From Istiophorus platypterus (lineage: Eukaryota; Chordata; Actinopteri; Istiophoriformes; Istiophoridae): a stretch of 64,000 nucleotides of DNA. The stretch is from assembly GCA_016859345.1 (NCBI GenBank), contig CM029124.1, forward strand, positions 23,224,980 to 23,288,979. The letters run 5' to 3'. The position numbers and the translations under genes are program-made. Shown piece after piece: positions 59,801 to 64,000 of the stretch (position 1 is its first letter; every line of letters starts with the position of its first letter). The notes below the pieces were generated by a model. The model saw only the letters and a program-made list of their open reading frames with translations, had not been told where the DNA came from and ran no database searches.

Positions 59801-62031
59801 AACGAGCAGACACTTATATGAGTCGGGAAAATTGGACACTGTCTCCCATCATTCCATCACTTCTTCAGGTGTGTGTCATTCCTGAGCACACTGCTCACAT
59901 CACTACCCACTACCACACTCCATAAATCCACAGCAGATATATGGCCATGTCAGCCTCAGCTAAGAGCATCCATCATAATGTACTGTACATCTGGAGGAGG
60001 ATTGTGTAATCCTTTGTCTCAGATCAGTATTTTGTCTTCAAGTCTCAGTAAACTAGTGATGGACTAGAGCAGCAGTGAATGTGACAGCAGTTTTGATGCT
60101 TGCTTAAGCCAGATCGGTGTTCTGTCCTCAGCATCAATAGGTTATAATAAGCTTAGGATTGAGGGGTGTCTGATTTATATGTCAACTCAAGCTTGAAAAT
60201 GTGAACCTACCTTAAGGTCACTAGAAGACACATAATTTTATTAACTTGAATCATGGTCCTGTAACTGCTACAATCATTTTAGTGTTGATATTTTTTTTTG
60301 ATACCCAATAGTCGCATAGTGATGTTGACTGAGGTTTTCTTACTACTGGCCATCGGTTGATCAGTCGTGTCCTGTCAAGGTGTCTTTAAACAAACTTTAC
60401 ATCCATAGTTGCCAAGGCATTGTGGATTATAACCTCAACAAAACAACAATAGCATAATATCCCCAAATACCCCATTTTCACTTGGTATTACTAAGCAAGT
60501 CATATCTCAATTCTGCATTGTGATTGGATTTCAGTATGCAAATTATATAGGAAGAGCTGGCGAACTTGACAACAAGGGTCTCAGGTCAAGGGAAGAGATG
60601 TGGGACACTCTCAAGGGACAGCTATGACATGCAAGGTAAGGGTTACGCAACAGCTGGAGACTGCCAAAGACATCCGTAGGCCACTTTTCAGTAACCTTCT
60701 TAACTAAACACTTCTAATGTAAGTTAATCAAGACCAGTCTGTCAGACATGTGACCCCTCCTTTCCTTCACAAGGGGTCATCCGCAGATTTTTGACAGGCA
60801 GCTTGTGATAGCAGGAGGAGGTGGAGTTATTTACATATCCAGCACGCACGCACCAGCATTAGAATTCATTTGGTGTCTTGTCTCTTGAGACCCGATGAGC
60901 ATAAGTCACTTATTCACTCTTCTTTTAGCTCTGTATTGGTCTCCACCAATACAATAAGAAAAACATTTCTGGCTCTTGAGCTGCTGAATGCTCTCTTATG
61001 TTCACCAGCTAGTCTCTAACTCTGTCTGTCAGGCAGTGCAAAGTGGGTTTACCAGAGCTTTTTTCCTGAAAAAAGCTGCTTGCTGATGCTGCTAAAAACT
61101 GGGTTATGAGAGTGGGGAGACTGAACCAGACAGTAAAACTTGCTTGAAGCCTACACTAATGAAATCATTATAGGGTAAGTAGATCTTCAGGGCAGGACCA
61201 CTAACCTATTCAGCTGATAGGAAATGTTTGAGAAATAATTAGAATTTATTTGAATTAATTTGTATTTTGAGTATTTACATTGTGATGTACATGTGATTTG
61301 TTTTATCAAGTATAGCTTTGGTCATTACAATTGTCCTTTAAATTTGTCTTTAAAGATTAGTGTACAGTTGCAACATTATAGTATTGTGTAAAAGCTGTAT
61401 TAAAATGGCATGGTGTGAGGACTTGTGGTGATATGAGCTTGACACCAGTTCTGTCAGTCAGGTGATGTGCTGGCTGGAGAGCCCTCAGATTACGTACTAT
61501 CTTGCAAGAAACAGAATGGACATGCAGTCAGTGTGTTTCCTAACAGCTTCTACAGAAAGAGTAAAACCTACTGTGTTTCTGCTGACTCAGTATAAAAATA
61601 ATGCTCCCAGTCTCAACATGATTGGGTTTGTGATATTCCACCATTAAAGCATTTAAAAAAGCACTTGCTGGAGAAGAATGCAAATTAGAATTTCAAAGAA
61701 AAAGCCTGTAGTTATATCTTACTGGATTTGGGTGTAAATGTAGAGAGGTAGCCTAATGTCATGATCTTGGTACGCAAAGTCATAAATCTGAAGGGAGAGT
61801 TGATATCTCAGTACTGCTCTCTGCTGCTGAGATTAATGATGGATGATGGCTGTTGCCAGTGTACAGTGTTGTGTGTACCCTTCTCTGTGAATGGATGTTG
61901 ATTTATTGTGTATGGAATGTGTTTCCATCTTCAGGCTGCTTTTCATAGACACGGAGTTCCGAACACTGAGACTGAAAGCGCAGGACTCCTCTGGAAGGCA
62001 GCACATTCTCACTATAAAACTTAAGTCTAAG
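50742..62031 (+). CDS. fancl: fancl, Fanconi anaemia E3 ligase, exons 1-6 (partial)
   Basis: FANCL is the RING-type E3 ubiquitin ligase of the nuclear Fanconi anaemia core complex. With UBE2T it monoubiquitinates FANCD2 and FANCI in interstrand-crosslink repair. Six exons with consensus GT/AG ends and compatible phases join to about 156 residues that align without gaps to the start of vertebrate FANCL: a core LLLPLNSERTVYDGF, then LLPPDRQLKRAK, LHCSWPLKRLLHGYENIVKQ, RLQQSADLVSFILELK, PPPHYYSQLISEMETLGWDK, and FIDTEFRTLRLKAQDSSGR. This covers the N-terminal ELF domain (about residues 1-105) and the beginning of the DRWD/UBC-RWD substrate-binding region. The remainder (human protein about 375 residues, C-terminal RING) lies beyond the window. 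The start at 50742 matches the family N-terminus and has G at -3. A second in-frame ATG at 50751 is a possible alternative. No disruption is visible. Confidence 0.95.
51352..51410 (+). CDS. fancl: fancl exon 2
   Basis: The acceptor is TTTTGGTAG. It codes EQDFRMRILLPPDRQLKRA plus two bases (AA) of a split Lys codon. The donor GTAGGA is weak after +3 but is the only one that keeps the frame. Confidence 0.93.
51597..51657 (+). CDS. fancl: fancl exon 3
   Basis: The acceptor is TTGTATTGTAG. The first base completes the split Lys. It then codes LHCSWPLKRLLHGYENIVKQ and ends in frame before GTAAAC. It matches the CSW-containing ELF segment of FANCL. Confidence 0.95.
51658..52172 (+). other. fancl: fancl intron 3
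   Basis: A 515-bp intron, ending CTTCTCACAG, most of which (51890-52120) is unique TAAT-rich sequence of CNE type. Confidence 0.9.
51890..52120. promoter_or_regulatory. Candidate intronic enhancer / CNE in fancl intron 3
   Basis: Repeat-free, with clustered homeodomain-type motifs: GTTTAATTAACATT, TATCATTAATTATTAAAGC and CCCCATTAATCACAAAC, plus CCCCGGGCTGCAAAG. There is far more structure than expected of a short housekeeping-gene intron. Conservation is inferred from texture only. Confidence 0.4.
52173..52229 (+). CDS. fancl: fancl exon 4
   Basis: 19 codons, RLQQSADLVSFILELKTVL, in phase 0 at both ends, with donor GTAAGA. It is the final helix region of the ELF domain. Confidence 0.95.
52230..53211 (+). 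other. fancl: fancl intron 4
   Basis: A 982-bp intron ending GTGGTTGCAG. It contains a T8G10 homopolymer junction at about 52709-52726 and otherwise ordinary AT-rich sequence. Confidence 0.9.
53212..53309 (+). CDS. fancl: fancl exon 5
   Basis: 32 codons (EVSLKSRPECSSI, PPPHYY, SQLISEMETLGWD) plus two bases of a split Lys, with donor GTAAGT. It joins the ELF domain to the central domain. The LGWDK end is a hallmark of the family. Confidence 0.95.
54750..55385 (+). mobile_element. Tc1-like transposon, deleted, HTH remnant
   Basis: The frame at 55080-55290 reads IEQGIIRLKNKIKQTKPIRQ, then a gap, then FLKRRNELVRSETLKDLKTT. This is the N-terminal paired-like helix-turn-helix of Tc1-type transposases (family pattern RLKNQNKPIREIAKTLG, then WNILKKKERTGELSNTKRPGRPRKT). 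It runs on to DDHRILFLGEE and then jumps to CTGTCCAAATACTTATGCAT, the outer end of the element. The whole catalytic domain is therefore deleted. The left part, with AAATTTTCATAATTTTGCCTC and a possible terminal-repeat trace TTATAGTAATTGGACAAT at 54966, is diverged. The insertion lies in the sense direction of fancl. Confidence 0.8.
55551..55709. repeat. Direct repeat in fancl intron 5, copy 1
   Basis: This copy shares CTCTACATTAACAAAAGGCT, TTATTTTTAGTTATTGAG and TTATAGCTA with copy 2 at 57019-57168, in the same orientation, with small indels toward the left end. Confidence 0.85.
55750..56290. promoter_or_regulatory. Candidate intronic enhancer / CNE in fancl intron 5
   Basis: Repeat-poor sequence with GCTACAATTATGATATTAGC, an octamer-like ATGCAAATAGC, CTCTAATTGAAGAG, a GGTGTCTTAATTTGTATGGG segment and GTGTTAATTAATGG. 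There is no coding frame. A short CT run at 56164-56182 interrupts it. Confidence 0.35.
57019..57168. repeat. Direct repeat in fancl intron 5, copy 2
   Basis: The second copy of the 55551-55709 sequence, about 80 percent alike by eye, 1.47 kb downstream. The family is unknown. I saw no third copy in the window. Confidence 0.85.
61935..62031 (+). CDS. fancl: fancl exon 6
   Basis: The acceptor is CATCTTCAG. The first base completes Lys, then 32 codons follow: LLFIDTEFRTLRLKAQDSSG and RQHILTIKLKSK, ending before GTAAGA. It is the first strand region of the central UBC-RWD domain. Confidence 0.95.
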
Positions 62032-64000
62032 GTAAGACATACACACTCCTGCATGAACAGGAACACACAAAGTTTACTCTGAGGTCCCAATAATTTCCAC
62101 AATCATTCCTCATGGAACTCTCTACAGCTTGAAGTTGACCTACAGCCAATCCAAATCCAAACAAATTGACTTCACCAAACGCATTTTGGATGTTCAATTT
62201 GCTCATAGGAAATGGATGATTTACATCTACACCCCTAAATCTATGTCAAACTTGAGAGCTTGTGGAGGGGCATGATATCTCACTGTGACTAAAATGTAGC
62301 CCTGATAACAAGTATACACACAGACCTTTGTATCATGGAAAACCTTCCTCTATGGAATAGTAATGCAATACAGGGTGGTCAGATAAGAGATGACAGATTA
62401 ATGACATTTTTGTCCCAGGAAAATATGTTGATTTTGGTTGATATTAATACTAAAGTGTAGTTATTTTTAGCCTAAAATTAAATGTACGGTTTGTAGAGTC
62501 ATTAAAAACACGGAAAAGTTATGGAATTTGAAAATTACATAGATACTTTTTGGAAAAGTCTTTGGAAAAAAAAATCAATAAATGTTTTAAAAACTATCAG
62601 TTTCACTATCAGTTTTAAAAAAGGACCTGGGTATATTTTTGGCAATCCAGTTTTAGCCTCAATTACAGTAAACTCTGCTGTCTTGCCTGGAGATATGGCC
62701 TTCTAGATTGCAGGCCACACGTGAACAATATATGCAATAGTTTTGTGAAGAGCAATTGAACTATGGCATTAGGAACTTTGACTGTGCATTTAGTTTGAGA
62801 AACAATGAGTCTTTAACTAACTGATATTGAGCTATTTTAGTCTATGTGTCTTGCTTTTGAGCTTTGTTATGAAATAGGTCTTTCTCTGTCTCTCACAACC
62901 ATCAGCAACAGGTGTGGCTTGAAACATTATGATTTCGGGTTCTCAGTCTGTACTTTCATCCATCCTTCCATACGTCCATCCAACTATCTAATTGTCCTTT
63001 CGTCTGTCCCATTCCCATGATCATGATATCTCAGGAATGTCTTAAGGGAATTTCTCAATTATATGGCTCAAATGTTCACTTGGACCCAAGGATGAACCAT
63101 TAGATTCTGGTTATTAAAGATCCAGGGTCAAGGTCACTGTGACTTCACATCCAGGAATGCTTGGAGGGATTTTCATTAGGTCTGGTACAAATGCCCACTT
63201 GGACATAAAGATGAACTGATTAGAATTTGGTGGTCAAAGGTCAAGGTTACTGCAATCACACAAAACATGATTTTGCCAGTAACTTAACAACCGACATGGA
63301 AATTATGACAAAATACATTTCCTTCCAATTACTCTCTACATATACTATATGAATCTTGACAGACATGGATGTAAACTGCAACTTGACTGGTTGGTGGAGG
63401 CATACAACCCATGGCAGTAATTCTAGTTTCTTTTGCCTCACCTGGAAATATAACATTATTGAAAGATATCCCTGTAGACTAGCTCACCACCACAGTGTAA
63501 ACAAAAATAGCTGAACAAAGAAGATTTTTCTCATAGGTCCAGAGACCCAACTCATACAGTAACAGACAAATGAAGCCAAAAGCCAACAACTAGATAACTG
63601 TCGCTTAAAATATGATCAGCTATTAATATTATGTCAATCAAAAACAGATAAACACATTTGTTTCATATCTATTTTCAAGTGAATTCTAAACAGTGTGTGC
63701 CAATCCTGTTTAGCATAAACAGCAGAGGCTCATGACAGCTGAATCATTAATTGCTGGTAGCTCCCTATAATGGACTCAAGAGTCCCCATGAGTACCCAGG
63801 CCAAGGGGACAGAAGCAAACATTTTAGCCAGATTATGTAAATCAAAGTATTGAAGTAAAAACATAGTGAGATAATCTCTTATTGCACAGGAGAACTGTGT
63901 ATATGTATAAGAACAACTACAGCAGGTCATAGTGGAACCAGACTGTCTGTTTGTAAATTGCATGGATGTGTCAATTTCCCCAATGGCCAACTGCAGTACT
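62032..64000 (+). other. fancl: fancl intron 6, open at window end
   Basis: It starts with donor GTAAGACATA. No sequence coding the expected next FANCL segment (YPxxSPDYFVDFPVPF-like) is present, so exon 7 lies beyond the window. It contains the dispersed repeat at 63020-63427. The rest is AT-rich. Confidence 0.85.
63020..63427. repeat. Dispersed repeat with nuclear-receptor-like site, copy 2
   Basis: The same ordered words as at 21121-21374: GATATCTCAGGAATG, AATGTTCACTTGGACCCAAG, GGGTCAAGGTCACTGTGACT, GGTACAAATGCCCACTTGGA, AACTGATTAGAATTTGGTGG and TCAAAGGTCAAGG. It continues into a tail AGACATGGATGTAAACTGC and GGTTGGTGGAGGCATACAAC, missing from copy 1. It carries AGGTCActgTGACTT at 63131-63145. 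Confidence 0.8.

Larger units (their letters stand above)
53310..61934 (+). other. fancl: fancl intron 5, 8.6 kb
   Basis: Much longer than the other introns. It holds a Tc1-like remnant (54750-55385), a direct-repeat pair (55551-55709 and 57019-57168), a CNE-like block (55750-56290) and a short GT run at 59544-59558. The remaining parts (53310-54750, 57200-61900) are AT-rich with no exon. Unused donor-like sites such as AAGGTAAGG at 60633 lack a partner matching FANCL. Confidence 0.85.

Noticed and set aside
60575..60650. Possible extra exon ending at AAGGTAAGG in intron 5
   Set aside because: A good donor-like sequence, but FANCL residues are continuous from exon 5 to exon 6 without it, and there is no matching protein segment.
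1..64000. CRISPR arrays, prophage, operons or other prokaryotic systems
   Set aside because: The window is vertebrate nuclear DNA. All tandem arrays are microsatellites or minisatellites without spacer structure.

Overview
The window is nuclear DNA from a ray-finned fish, most likely a spiny-rayed teleost. The evidence is dense (CA/GT)n and other simple repeats, decayed Tc1-like transposons of fish type, small AT-rich introns next to one large intron, and teleost-type dispersed repeats. There are no bacterial-style operons, and almost all open frames over 60 codons are accidental.

One protein-coding gene can be supported: the 5' part of fancl (Fanconi anaemia complementation group L, the RING E3 ubiquitin ligase that monoubiquitinates FANCD2/FANCI). 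It runs on the + strand from the start codon at 50742. Six exons are placed to the base (50742-50837, 51352-51410, 51597-51657, 52173-52229, 53212-53309, 61935-62031). They encode about the first 156 residues: the N-terminal ELF domain and the start of the central UBC-RWD/DRWD region. The rest, including the RING finger, lies past 64000. A CpG-rich promoter/5' leader precedes it (about 50340-50741). That leader carries an unusual 44-codon upstream reading frame built from a 9-bp tandem repeat coding Asp/Val-Ser-Ser units.

Positions 1-50340 contain no exon I can recognise. From about 1 to 28 kb the DNA is AT-rich and holds transposon debris: Tc1-like fragments near 9.7, 16.7-17.4, 18.7-19.7 and 23.5-23.9 kb, dispersed repeats near 3.6 and 21.1 kb, and long microsatellites. 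From about 28 to 50 kb transposons are scarce. Stretches of homeodomain-like TAAT/ATTA-rich unique sequence look like conserved non-coding elements (CNEs), best seen at 34.8, 44.3-44.85, 45.25-45.5, 45.7-45.9 and 46.2-46.5 kb. Similar stretches occur inside fancl introns 3 and 5. This fits a regulatory gene desert, but conservation cannot be tested here.

Intron 5 (8.6 kb) holds a deleted Tc1-like element with a helix-turn-helix remnant and a pair of about 150-bp direct repeats 1.47 kb apart. Intron 6 (open at the window end) holds a second copy of the 21.1-kb repeat. Both copies carry the same near-palindromic nuclear-receptor-type site.
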